Of a stretch of DNA of 64,000 bases, positions 1 through 6,952 are shown in pieces. Position 1 is the stretch's first letter. The number at the start of each line of letters is the position of its first letter. The notes beneath the pieces are model-generated. The model was given only the letters and a program-made list of their open reading frames with translations, was not told where the DNA came from and did not search any database. This DNA comes from Patulibacter brassicae (GTDB taxonomy: Bacteria; Actinomycetota; Thermoleophilia; Solirubrobacterales; Solirubrobacteraceae): positions 14,485-78,484 of the forward strand of contig NZ_JAXAVX010000014.1 in the NCBI RefSeq assembly GCF_033949425.1, in the 5' to 3' direction. Made by a program: the position numbers and the translations under genes.

Positions 1-227
1 ACGTCCGGGCCGAGGACCTGCCGTTCCTCCTCACGGCGGTCGGCGCCACCGGCGAGAAGTGCGCCGGCAAGCCGGCGCTCTCCGACGACCTCTGGCGGCG
101 GTACCTCGGCGTCGTGCTCGACGGCTTGCGGCCCGAGGGCGCCACGCAGCTGGAGCCGCCGGCGCCGAGCTTCGCCGAGCTCACCGGTCGCTGCGGCGCC
201 GCGGCCGAGCCGCCCACCGCGGGCTGA
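1..227 (+). CDS. TetR-type regulator, C-terminal fragment (partial)
   Basis: The reading frame is open from base 3 to a TGA at 225-227, and the gene starts before the window. The visible 74 residues include LPFLLTAVGATGEKCAG followed by DDLWRRYLGVVLDGLRP. That pattern (a helix, then W-R-R-Y-L..VLDGLR) is common at the end of the ligand-binding domain of actinobacterial TetR-family repressors. The DNA-binding helix-turn-helix is outside the window, so the family call rests on this tail only. It ends in a short Pro/Ala-rich stretch. The next gene has its own promoter-like hexamer at 246-251, so co-transcription is not needed. Confidence 0.45.
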   Translation, partial: VRAEDLPFLLTAVGATGEKCAGKPALSDDLWRRYLGVVLDGLRPEGATQLEPPAPSFAELTGRCGAAAEPPTAG

Positions 228-245
228 CCGGCACCCACGCGGGGG

Positions 246-251
246 TAGGCT
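246..251 (+). promoter_or_regulatory. -10 hexamer TAGGCT of a leaderless-type promoter
   Basis: TAGGCT ends 9 nt before the ATG at 261. With the usual 6-8 nt from -10 to transcription start, the mRNA would begin at or next to the start codon. No Shine-Dalgarno sequence is visible. Confidence 0.6.
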
Positions 252-260
252 GCGCGGCGC

Positions 261-872
261 ATGTCGCTCGAGGTCCGCGGTCCGACGCTCACGCTGCGCT
301 ACCCGACCGCGGAGGACGCCGAGGCGCTGCTGGGGCTCGCGTCGGACCCCGAGGTCACGCGCTGGTTCTCCTGGGGGCCCTACACGGACGTCGAGCAGCC
401 GCGACGCTTCATCGCGGGGCTCGAGCAGGAGCGCCGCGACGGGGTGAAGCTCGACCTGCTCGCCGTCCACCGCCGGCACGGCCCCGCCGGGATCACCGGC
501 CTGTACGAGTTCCACCCGCGCGACCGGCGCTGCGTCTGCGGCACGTGGTTCGGACGCGACTTCTGGGGGACGGGGGCCAACCGCGAGAGCAAGGCGCTGC
601 TCCAGCACCTCGCGTTCGAGACGCTCGGCATGCAGCGCTTCGGCAGCTACTCCAACCCGGTCAACGAGCGCTCGACCCGGGCGCTGCAGGGCGTCGGGCT
701 GCGGCTCGAGGGCGTGCTGCGCGGGTACCACCGCCACGGCGAGGCGTTCCTCGACGTCAACGTCTTCGGGCTGCTGCGCGAGGAGTGGGAGCGCTCGGCG
801 CTGCGCGCGGAGTTCGCCGGCGCGATCACCGTCGTCGGCGAGCCTCCCGCGCCGTTCGTGGCCGTGGACTGA
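261..872 (+). CDS. GNAT-family N-acetyltransferase (RimJ/RimL-like)
   Basis: This 203-residue protein looks like an acetyl-CoA-dependent N-acetyltransferase of the RimJ/RimL group. It opens with the typical strand and helix (LTLRYPTAEDAEALLGLASDPEVTRWF as the domain start, near residues 10-37). The later part has FWGTGANRESKALLQHLAFE and a core with N-x-R-S at NERSTRAL, ending in GLRLEGVLRGYHRHGE, which is the RimJ-like C-terminal signature. The substrate cannot be told from sequence: protein N-termini, antibiotics or small amines are all possible in this family. It is followed by an ABC exporter but has no visible functional link to it. The ATG is supported by the promoter hexamer just upstream. 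Confidence 0.85.
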   Translation: MSLEVRGPTLTLRYPTAEDAEALLGLASDPEVTRWFSWGPYTDVEQPRRFIAGLEQERRDGVKLDLLAVHRRHGPAGITGLYEFHPRDRRCVCGTWFGRDFWGTGANRESKALLQHLAFETLGMQRFGSYSNPVNERSTRALQGVGLRLEGVLRGYHRHGEAFLDVNVFGLLREEWERSALRAEFAGAITVVGEPPAPFVAVD

Positions 873-925
873 CGGCCGGCCCCGTCGGGGGAGGGGGCGT
901 CGCGCGAGCGGGACGATCCGCCATC

Positions 926-1984
926 ATGGTCGGGTTGCGCCCGCGCCCTCACCGCCCTCGCGCCGCCCACGCCGTCGCCGCACCGTCCGCGGCGGCCCCG
1001 GCCTCGATCGTCCCCGCCGTCCGCGACGACGTGACGGCCCCTGCGCGGGGCGTCACCCCGCCCGCGACGCCGGCGCTGGAGGTCGAGGGGCTGGCGAAGC
1101 GCTACGGCGACCGCACGGCCGTCGACGGCGTGTCGCTGCGGCTGGACCGCGCTCGCGTGCTCGCGCTCCTCGGGCCGAACGGGGCGGGCAAGACGACGAC
1201 CGTCGAGTCCTGCGTCGGCTTCCGGCGACCCGACGGCGGGCGGATCCGCGTCCTCGGGCTGGATCCGATCGCCGAGAGCGAGCGGCTGCGTCCGCGGATC
1301 GGCGTGATGCTCCAGTCCGGTGGCGTCTACCAAGCGGCGCGGTGCCGCGAGATGCTCCGGCTCGTCGCCGCCTACGCGGCGGACCCGCTGGACCCCGACG
1401 CGCTGCTCGAGCGCCTCGGCCTGACGGACGTCGCGAACGTCCCGTTCCGCCGGCTCTCCGGCGGCCAGCAGCAGCGCCTGTCGCTCGCGATGGCGCTCGT
1501 CGGGCGGCCGGAGCTCGTCTTCCTCGACGAGCCGACCGCGGGGCTGGACCCGCAGGCGCGGCACGAGACCTGGCGGATCGTCCGCGCGCTGCGCGAGGAC
1601 GGCGTGAGCGTCGTGCTCACCACGCACTTCATGGACGAGGCTGAGCGGCTCGCCGACGAGATCGTGATCATCGACCACGGTCGCGTCATCGCCGCCGGGA
1701 CCCCGCACGAGCTCATCCGCGGCGGGGCCGAGCGCGAGGTCCGCTTCACCGCGCCCCCGGGACTGCCGACGGCCGACCTCGAGGCGGCGCTGCCGCCGGG
1801 CGTCCACGTCGTGGAGCCCGCGCCGGGCGTCTACGTCGTGGCGGGGGACGTCGATCCCGGGCTCGTCGCCGCGATCACGAGCTGGTGCGCCGCGCGCGAC
1901 GTCCTCGTCGAGGGCCTGCAGGTGAAGCAGCGCACGCTCGAGGACGTCTTCCTCGAGCTCACGGGACGGGAGCTGCGCGCATGA
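926..1984 (+). CDS. ABC transporter ATP-binding protein (DrrA-type)
   Basis: This is the nucleotide-binding subunit of an ABC-2 type exporter. Motifs in order are Walker A GPNGAGKTT, Q-loop MLQSGG, signature LSGGQQQRLSLAMAL, Walker B LVFLDEPTAGLD and H-loop LTTHFMDEAE. A C-terminal domain after residue 250 is typical of daunorubicin-resistance DrrA-like proteins. The ATG at 926 gives 352 residues with an unusually long Ala/Pro-rich N-terminus. A GTG at 1031 would start the protein close to the ABC domain and is a real alternative. The stop overlaps the ATG of the permease gene (ATGA), so the two are translationally coupled. The exported substrate is unknown; drugs, lipids and polyketides are typical of the family. 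Confidence 0.88.
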   Translation: MVGLRPRPHRPRAAHAVAAPSAAAPASIVPAVRDDVTAPARGVTPPATPALEVEGLAKRYGDRTAVDGVSLRLDRARVLALLGPNGAGKTTTVESCVGFRRPDGGRIRVLGLDPIAESERLRPRIGVMLQSGGVYQAARCREMLRLVAAYAADPLDPDALLERLGLTDVANVPFRRLSGGQQQRLSLAMALVGRPELVFLDEPTAGLDPQARHETWRIVRALREDGVSVVLTTHFMDEAERLADEIVIIDHGRVIAAGTPHELIRGGAEREVRFTAPPGLPTADLEAALPPGVHVVEPAPGVYVVAGDVDPGLVAAITSWCAARDVLVEGLQVKQRTLEDVFLELTGRELRA

Positions 1985-2790
1985 GCGTCACCGCGCCGAC
2001 CGGATCGGCGCCCGTCGAGCCCGCCGGGCACGTGCCGGGGGCGTTCGCGCCGCGACCCGGGCGCGCCGGCACGCTCGCGATGCTCCTCGCCCAGACGCGG
2101 ATGGAGCTCACGCTCATCCTGCGCAACGGCGAGCAGGTCCTGCTGAACCTCATCGTCCCGCTCGGGCTGCTCGTCGTCTGCACGAAGATCCCGTTCATCG
2201 AGGTGAGCGGGGAGCGGGCGGACTTCTTCGTCCCCGGCGTGCTCGCGCTCGCGGTGATGTCGGCGGCGTTCACGGGCCAGGCGATCGCGACCGGCTTCGA
2301 CCGCCAGTACGGGGTCCTCAAGCGGCTCGGCGCGACGGCGCTGCCGCGGACGATCCTCCTCGGCGCGAAGACCTGCGCCGTGCTGGTCATCGAGCTGCTG
2401 CAGGTCGCCGTCCTCTGCCTCGCCGGCATCGCGCTGGGCTGGGAGCCGCACGGCAACCCCCTCTCGGTGGCCGTGCTCATCGGCGTCGGCACCGCGGCCT
2501 TCTGCGGCATGGCCTTCCTCATGGCCGGCCTGCTGCGGGCGATGACGACGCTCGCGCTCGCGAACATCGTCTGGTTCCTGCTGCTCGTGTTCGGCGGGAT
2601 CGCGTTCCCGCTGCACGAGCTGGGCGGCGCGGCCGACCTCATGGAGCTCCTGCCCACGGGGGCGCTGTCCAACGGGCTGCGGATGGTGCTCGAGACGGGC
2701 GAGGTGGCGCCGGTGACCGACGTCCTCGTCCTCGGCGCCTGGGCGGTGGTGACCCTCACCGGCGCCGCGCTGACCTTCCGCTGGGAGTAG
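1981..2790 (+). CDS. ABC-2 type transporter permease (DrrB-type)
   Basis: This 269-residue membrane subunit pairs with the ATPase ending at 1984. It has a roughly 40-residue cytosolic N-terminus, then LLNLIVPLGLLVVC as the first membrane segment, and about five further hydrophobic segments, including FVPGVLALAVMSAAFTGQ, TILLGAKTCAVLVIELLQVA and ANIVWFLLLVFGGIAFPL. The F/Y-x-x-P-G-x-L-A pattern after the first segment is characteristic of ABC-2 permeases. The start codon lies within the stop region of the ATPase gene, giving a 4-nt overlap. The pair is a complete minimal exporter. Length is normal for the family. Confidence 0.88.
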   Translation: MSVTAPTGSAPVEPAGHVPGAFAPRPGRAGTLAMLLAQTRMELTLILRNGEQVLLNLIVPLGLLVVCTKIPFIEVSGERADFFVPGVLALAVMSAAFTGQAIATGFDRQYGVLKRLGATALPRTILLGAKTCAVLVIELLQVAVLCLAGIALGWEPHGNPLSVAVLIGVGTAAFCGMAFLMAGLLRAMTTLALANIVWFLLLVFGGIAFPLHELGGAADLMELLPTGALSNGLRMVLETGEVAPVTDVLVLGAWAVVTLTGAALTFRWE

Positions 2791-2802
2791 CGCCGGCGCG
2801 GC

Positions 2803-2844
2803 TTCACCGGACGGTCGCATCCGCCGTCGGCACGGGACTAGGGT
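2803..2844 (+). promoter_or_regulatory. Promoter of the CHAD genes with a possible weak Pho box
   Basis: TAGGGT at 2839-2844 ends 7 nt before the ATG at 2852. Upstream, TTCAC at 2803 and GTCGC at 2814 are 11 bp apart, and the second begins 25 bp before the -10. The stronger Pho boxes in this window use 26 bp, so this one is uncertain. Confidence 0.45.
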
Positions 2845-2851
2845 GGGGGCG

Positions 2852-3388
2852 ATGGCCAAGGCCAAGCCGATCCCGGGGCTCACCGCCGACCTGCCGTACG
2901 CGCAGGCGGCCGCCGCGACGGTGCGCGTGCGCGCCGCGGAGCTCTTCGCCCACGCCGACGGGGTCCTCGACGTCGAGGACATCGAGCGGGTCCACGCGAT
3001 GCGCGTCGCGAGCCGGCGCCTGCGCGCCGTCCTGGAGATCTACGCCCCGTGCTTCCCGGCCAAGGAGCACCGCGCCGTCCTGCGCGAGGTGAAGCGGATC
3101 GCCGACGCCCTCGGCGCCCGGCGCGATCCCGACGTCCAGATCGAGGGACTCGAGCGGTTCGCCTCGCTCATGGCCGACGAGGATCGGGCGGGGCTCGAGG
3201 CCTACCTCGACGGGATCCGCGCGGAGCAGGTCGCGGGCAACGAGCGGCTCGCGGCCGGCCTGCGGCGGCTCGAGCAGCGCGACCTCGAGACGCGGCTGGC
3301 GGCCCTCGCCGACGCGGCCGAGGCGCTCGCTCCCTCCGCCGCGGACGAGGAGCCGGCGGCGTCCGCGGACGAGGAGCAGGCGGCGTGA
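2852..3388 (+). CDS. CHAD domain protein (first of two)
   Basis: This 178-residue protein carries one alpha-helical CHAD half-domain. The conserved motif is HAMRVASRRLRAVLEIY near residues 48-64, rich in His, Arg and Lys that line a basic groove. CHAD domains bind inorganic polyphosphate and often sit beside polyphosphate enzymes. That matches ppk two genes downstream. The C-terminus is a short acidic Ala/Glu tail. The ATG at 2852 is preferred over a GTG at 2843 because the latter lies inside the -10 hexamer. The stop overlaps the GTG of the second CHAD gene (GTGA). It looks as if a canonical two-half CHAD protein has been split into two cistrons. Confidence 0.85.
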   Translation: MAKAKPIPGLTADLPYAQAAAATVRVRAAELFAHADGVLDVEDIERVHAMRVASRRLRAVLEIYAPCFPAKEHRAVLREVKRIADALGARRDPDVQIEGLERFASLMADEDRAGLEAYLDGIRAEQVAGNERLAAGLRRLEQRDLETRLAALADAAEALAPSAADEEPAASADEEQAA

Positions 3389-3966
3389 AGGCCCAGCGCG
3401 TCGAGGGCATCGAGCCCGAGGGGACGCTCGCCGACAACGCCGAGCGGATCGTGCGGGTCCGGCTCGCCGAGCTGCAGTCGTTCGTCCCCGCGGCGCTCGA
3501 CCCGGACGAGGTCGAGGCGCTGCACGACATGCGGATCGCGGCCAAGCGCCTGCGCTACGTCCTGGAGGTCACCGCCGAGTCGTGCTTCGGGCCCTACGCG
3601 CGGACCGCGGCGAAGCGCGCGAAGCACCTGCAGGACCTCATCGGCGAGATCCACGACTGCGACGTCGCGCTGCCGCGCCTGCGCGAGGCGATCGCGGAGC
3701 GCCGGGCGGCCGACGTCGCGGCGCTGCGCGAGCGGGCGGCCGAGGCGAGCGACCTCGACCCGCGCCTGGCGGTCGGGCTGCCCCACGCCGCCGAGCACCG
3801 CGGGCTCGTGACGCTCGCGACGTACCTCGAGGCGCGCCGGGACCTGCTCTACGACCGGTTCCTCCTGCTCTGGCAGGAGCTCCAGCGCGAGGGATTCGGC
3901 GCGCGACTGGAGTTCGCGCTGGCCGAGCGGCCCGCCCGCGACGATCACACGGCTTTCACCGGATGA
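3385..3966 (+). CDS. CHAD domain protein (second of two)
   Basis: This 193-residue protein carries the other CHAD half. The core is LHDMRIAAKRLRYVLEV near residues 46-62, followed by KRAKHLQDLIGEIHDCDVAL, the most conserved part of the family. It probably pairs with the preceding CHAD protein to bind polyphosphate. The GTG start at 3385 overlaps the previous stop by 4 nt, and no other start fits the domain. The last 25 bases contain the 11-bp-spaced pentamers of the predicted ppk Pho box, so coding and regulatory information overlap here. Confidence 0.85.
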   Translation: MKAQRVEGIEPEGTLADNAERIVRVRLAELQSFVPAALDPDEVEALHDMRIAAKRLRYVLEVTAESCFGPYARTAAKRAKHLQDLIGEIHDCDVALPRLREAIAERRAADVAALRERAAEASDLDPRLAVGLPHAAEHRGLVTLATYLEARRDLLYDRFLLLWQELQREGFGARLEFALAERPARDDHTAFTG

Positions 3967-3997
3967 CAACCGGGGGCGCGCCACGCGACCATAGGGT
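3944..3997 (+). promoter_or_regulatory. Predicted Pho box and -10 for ppk
   Basis: Pentamers ATCAC (3944), TTCAC (3955) and ACAAC (3966) are spaced 11 bp. The last starts 26 bp before the -10 hexamer TAGGGT at 3992-3997, which ends 10 nt before the ATG at 4008. Most of the box lies inside the 3' end of the second CHAD gene. Confidence 0.65.
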
Positions 3998-4007
3998 GCG
4001 ATCCCCG

Positions 4008-6173
4008 ATGCACGACGACGCGACCTCCTCGACCATGCCGGCGAGCGCCGCGGTGCCCGGCGCCACGGTCGCCGACGTCCCGACGCCGGACCCGGGCGAT
4101 CCGGCGTTCTTCGTCAACCGCGAGCTCTCGTGGGTCGACTTCGACGAGCGGGTCCTCGAGCTCGCCGGGGACGAGCGCCAGCCGTTGCTGGAGCGCGTGA
4201 AGTTCGCCGCCATCTTCGCGTCGAACCTCGACGAGTTCTTCATGATCCGCGTGGCCGGGCTGCACGCGAAGGTCTGGAACGAGGTCCGTCGACGCGGACC
4301 GGACGGGCGCACGGCGGACGAGGTCCTCGACCTGCTGCGCGCACAGCTGGAGCCCCTGACCGGCGCGCACTCGCGGATCGTCCGCGACGACCTGCTGCCG
4401 CTGCTCGCCGAGGAGGGCGTGCGGATCGCGCGCTACGAGGAGCTCTCCGACGCCCAGCGCGCCGAGCTCGCCGACCGCTTCCAGCACCGGATCTACCCGG
4501 TGCTCACGCCGCTGGCGGTCGGGCTCGGTCGCCCGTTCCCGTACATCTCGAACCTCTCGCTGAACCTCGGCGTGCTCGTGCGCGACCCGGACACCCGGCA
4601 GACGGTGTTCGCGCGCGTGAAGCTCCCGACCGAGGTCGTCGACCGGCTCGAGCGCGTCCCGACCGACGACGAGCAGGTCTTCGTGCCGCTGGAGGCGATC
4701 GTCGAGGCCCACCTCGACCGCCTGTTCCCCGGCATGGAGATCCTCGACCGCGGCATGTTCCGCGTCACCCGCGACGCGGACTTCGAGATCTCCGATGAGG
4801 CCGACGACGTCAAGCGGGCCCTCGAGGCGCAGCTGCGCAACCGGCGCTTCGGCGAGATCGTCCGGGTCGAGATCGACGCCGACATGAGCGAGGCCCTGCG
4901 CACCGAGATCGTCGAGCAGCTCGGCGTCGAGGAGCGGATGGTCTACGACATCGACGGGCTCCTGGACCTCACCGCCCTGTGGCAGCTCGTGAAGGTGCCC
5001 GGGCACAACGACCTGCTCGACGACCCGTGGCGTCCCGTCACCCCGCCGCGGCTGCGCGAGGGCGACGACGAGCAGGCCGACGTCTTCGGGGCGATGCGCC
5101 GCGGCGACGTCCTCGTCCACCATCCGTACGACAGCTTCGAGACCTCGGTCGAGCGGTTCGTCGAGCAGGCGGTCGCCGACCGCGACGTGCTCGCGATCAA
5201 GATGACCGTGTACCGGACGAGCGCGGACAGCACGCTGCTGCCGTCGCTCGTGCGCGCGTCGGAGCAGGGCAAGCAGACCGTCGCGCTCGTGGAGCTCAAG
5301 GCGCGCTTCGACGAGCAGGCGAACATCCGGTGGGCGCAGCTGCTCGAGGACACCGGCGTCCACGTCGTGTACGGCCATCCGGCGCTGAAGACGCACGCGA
5401 AGTGCATCCTCGTCGTCCGCCGCGAGGGCGAGCGGGTGCGGCACTACGTGCACGTCGGCACGGGCAACTACCACGCCAAGACGGCGCGGCTCTACACGGA
5501 CTTCGGGCTCTTCACGACCGATCCGGCGATCGGGCGCGACGTCGCCGAGATGTTCAACCAGCTGACGGGCTTCGCGAAGCCGGGCCGGTTCGACCGGGCC
5601 CTCGTCGCGCCGAACGGGCTGCGCGACGGCCTCGTCGAGGAGATCGAGCGCACCGTCGCCGCGCACCGGGCGGGTCGCCGGACGCGGATCCGCCTGAAGA
5701 TGAACTCGATCGTCGATCGCGTCTCGATCCAGGCGCTCTACCGCGCCTCGCAGGCCGGCGTCCCGATCGAGATCAACGTCCGCGGCATCTGCTGCCTGCG
5801 TGCGGGCATCCCCGGGCTGTCGGAGACCATCCGGGTGCGGTCGGTCCTCGGCCGCTTCCTCGAGCACTCGCGGATCTACGCGTTCGAGCGCGACGAGGAG
5901 TCCGTCGTCTACATGGGCTCCGCCGACATCATGGAGCGCAACCTCGACAACCGGGTCGAGCTCGTCGTCCCGGTGCACGACGAGGCGGCCAAGGCGCAGC
6001 TCATCGACGCCCTCGACCGCGCCTTCTGCGACGAGGTCGGCTCGTGGGAGCTGCGCTCCGACGGCGGGTGGGAGCGGGTGCGGCCCGCCGACCCGGAGCA
6101 TCCGCGCGGGCTGCAGCGCGAGCTCATGGAGCTCCACGCGCGCCGCGCGCGCGAAGCCGATCTCGAAGAGTGA
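4008..6173 (+). CDS. ppk: Polyphosphate kinase 1
   Basis: Polyphosphate kinase transfers the gamma-phosphate of ATP onto polyphosphate and is reversible. The 721 residues match the family length. The N-domain begins with FVNRELSWVDFDERVLELA, followed by FAAIFASNLDEFFMIRVAGL. The catalytic C-terminal part has KMTVYRTSADS, the phospho-accepting His region HPALKTHAKCILVVRR, and HVGTGNYHAKTARLYTDFGL, with INVRGICCLRAGIPGLSE and MGSADIMERNLDNRVE further on. The ATG at 4008 is chosen because a promoter hexamer sits 10 nt upstream. An earlier in-frame ATG at 3963 would place that hexamer inside the coding region. The gene follows two CHAD genes, and its promoter carries a predicted Pho box. Confidence 0.97.
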   Translation: MHDDATSSTMPASAAVPGATVADVPTPDPGDPAFFVNRELSWVDFDERVLELAGDERQPLLERVKFAAIFASNLDEFFMIRVAGLHAKVWNEVRRRGPDGRTADEVLDLLRAQLEPLTGAHSRIVRDDLLPLLAEEGVRIARYEELSDAQRAELADRFQHRIYPVLTPLAVGLGRPFPYISNLSLNLGVLVRDPDTRQTVFARVKLPTEVVDRLERVPTDDEQVFVPLEAIVEAHLDRLFPGMEILDRGMFRVTRDADFEISDEADDVKRALEAQLRNRRFGEIVRVEIDADMSEALRTEIVEQLGVEERMVYDIDGLLDLTALWQLVKVPGHNDLLDDPWRPVTPPRLREGDDEQADVFGAMRRGDVLVHHPYDSFETSVERFVEQAVADRDVLAIKMTVYRTSADSTLLPSLVRASEQGKQTVALVELKARFDEQANIRWAQLLEDTGVHVVYGHPALKTHAKCILVVRREGERVRHYVHVGTGNYHAKTARLYTDFGLFTTDPAIGRDVAEMFNQLTGFAKPGRFDRALVAPNGLRDGLVEEIERTVAAHRAGRRTRIRLKMNSIVDRVSIQALYRASQAGVPIEINVRGICCLRAGIPGLSETIRVRSVLGRFLEHSRIYAFERDEESVVYMGSADIMERNLDNRVELVVPVHDEAAKAQLIDALDRAFCDEVGSWELRSDGGWERVRPADPEHPRGLQRELMELHARRAREADLEE

Positions 6174-6206
6174 GATCGGTCCGGTGGACGGCCGCTCAAC
6201 CGCGGA

Positions 6207-6270
6207 CGTCGACCGTTCGTCGACCGGATCGCCGTTTGCTGATCGGAGCATCACCCCGGTGAGGTAGCGT
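6207..6270 (+). promoter_or_regulatory. TetR-gene promoter with a direct repeat
   Basis: TAGCGT at 6265-6270 ends 7 nt before the GTG at 6278. Upstream, CGTCGACCG occurs twice (6207-6215 and 6218-6226) in direct repeat, which could be the binding site of the regulator itself. Confidence 0.5.
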
Positions 6271-6277
6271 GGAACGG

Positions 6278-6952
6278 GTGAGCAACGAGACGCCCCGCGC
6301 CGACGCTGATCGCCTCCGCTCCGGGGAGCGGCTGAGTCGTGAACGGGTCGTCGACGCGGCCGTCGCGGTCGCTCGCAGAGACGGCTTCGACGGCCTGTCG
6401 ATGCGGCGTCTCGCCAACGAGCTCGGGGTCTCGACGATGGCGGCCTACCGCCATGTCCCCGGCAAGGACGGGCTCGACGACGAGGTCGTCGACGCGGTCC
6501 TCGGGACCGTCCCGCTGGACGACCTGCCCGAGGCCTGGGACGCGCGGCTGACGGCGGTCGTCACGCGCACGGCGGCGGTGCTCGCCGAGTTCGAGGGCCT
6601 GCCCGACCGGCTCCGCGGGCGCACGCTGTCGCGGCCGGGCGTCGTGCGCTGGCTCGAGGCGCTGACCGAGCCGCTGGTCGTCGCCGAGGTCTCCCGTCGC
6701 GAGCGCAGCACGGTCGTCGCGTCGATCATCTGGCTCCTGCGCGGCGCGATGGCGGCCCGCACGGACTGGGACGACGCGGTGGCGTCGCTGGAGGAGGTCC
6801 GTCGCGCCGACGACGAGGACCTCCTCGACGCCCCGCTCGTCCGGGACAGCGCCGACCACATGCAGCAGAGCGACAGCGACGAGCTGCTGGAGCAGGCGGT
6901 CGGCCTGCTGCTGGAGGGGCTCTCCGTCCCTACCAGTGCATCCCGCGCGTGA
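6278..6952 (+). CDS. TetR-family transcriptional regulator
   Basis: This 224-residue regulator has a classic N-terminal TetR helix-turn-helix: RERVVDAAVAVARRDGFDGL, then MRRLANELGVSTMAAYRHV with the recognition helix ending in YRHVPGKDGL. The rest is an all-helical ligand-binding region without a recognisable ligand class. GTG 6278 is preferred to GTG 6269 because the latter overlaps the -10 hexamer. The 3' end overlaps by 23 nt the 3' end of the convergent acyl-CoA reductase gene. The regulator may control the neighbouring lipid genes, but only its position suggests this. Confidence 0.88.
   Translation: MSNETPRADADRLRSGERLSRERVVDAAVAVARRDGFDGLSMRRLANELGVSTMAAYRHVPGKDGLDDEVVDAVLGTVPLDDLPEAWDARLTAVVTRTAAVLAEFEGLPDRLRGRTLSRPGVVRWLEALTEPLVVAEVSRRERSTVVASIIWLLRGAMAARTDWDDAVASLEEVRRADDEDLLDAPLVRDSADHMQQSDSDELLEQAVGLLLEGLSVPTSASRA

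Noticed and set aside
3963..4007. Earlier in-frame ATG for ppk overlapping the CHAD stop
   Set aside because: The -10 hexamer and the last Pho pentamer would lie inside the coding region and the extra 15 residues have no family match.
3945..6254. Very long open frame antisense to ppk
   Set aside because: Its translation is Arg/Val/Asp/Leu-rich without any domain and is a shadow of high-GC codon bias; ppk on the other strand is certain. The same applies to the long antisense frames over the pst locus, the glycolytic genes, uvrC and tgt.
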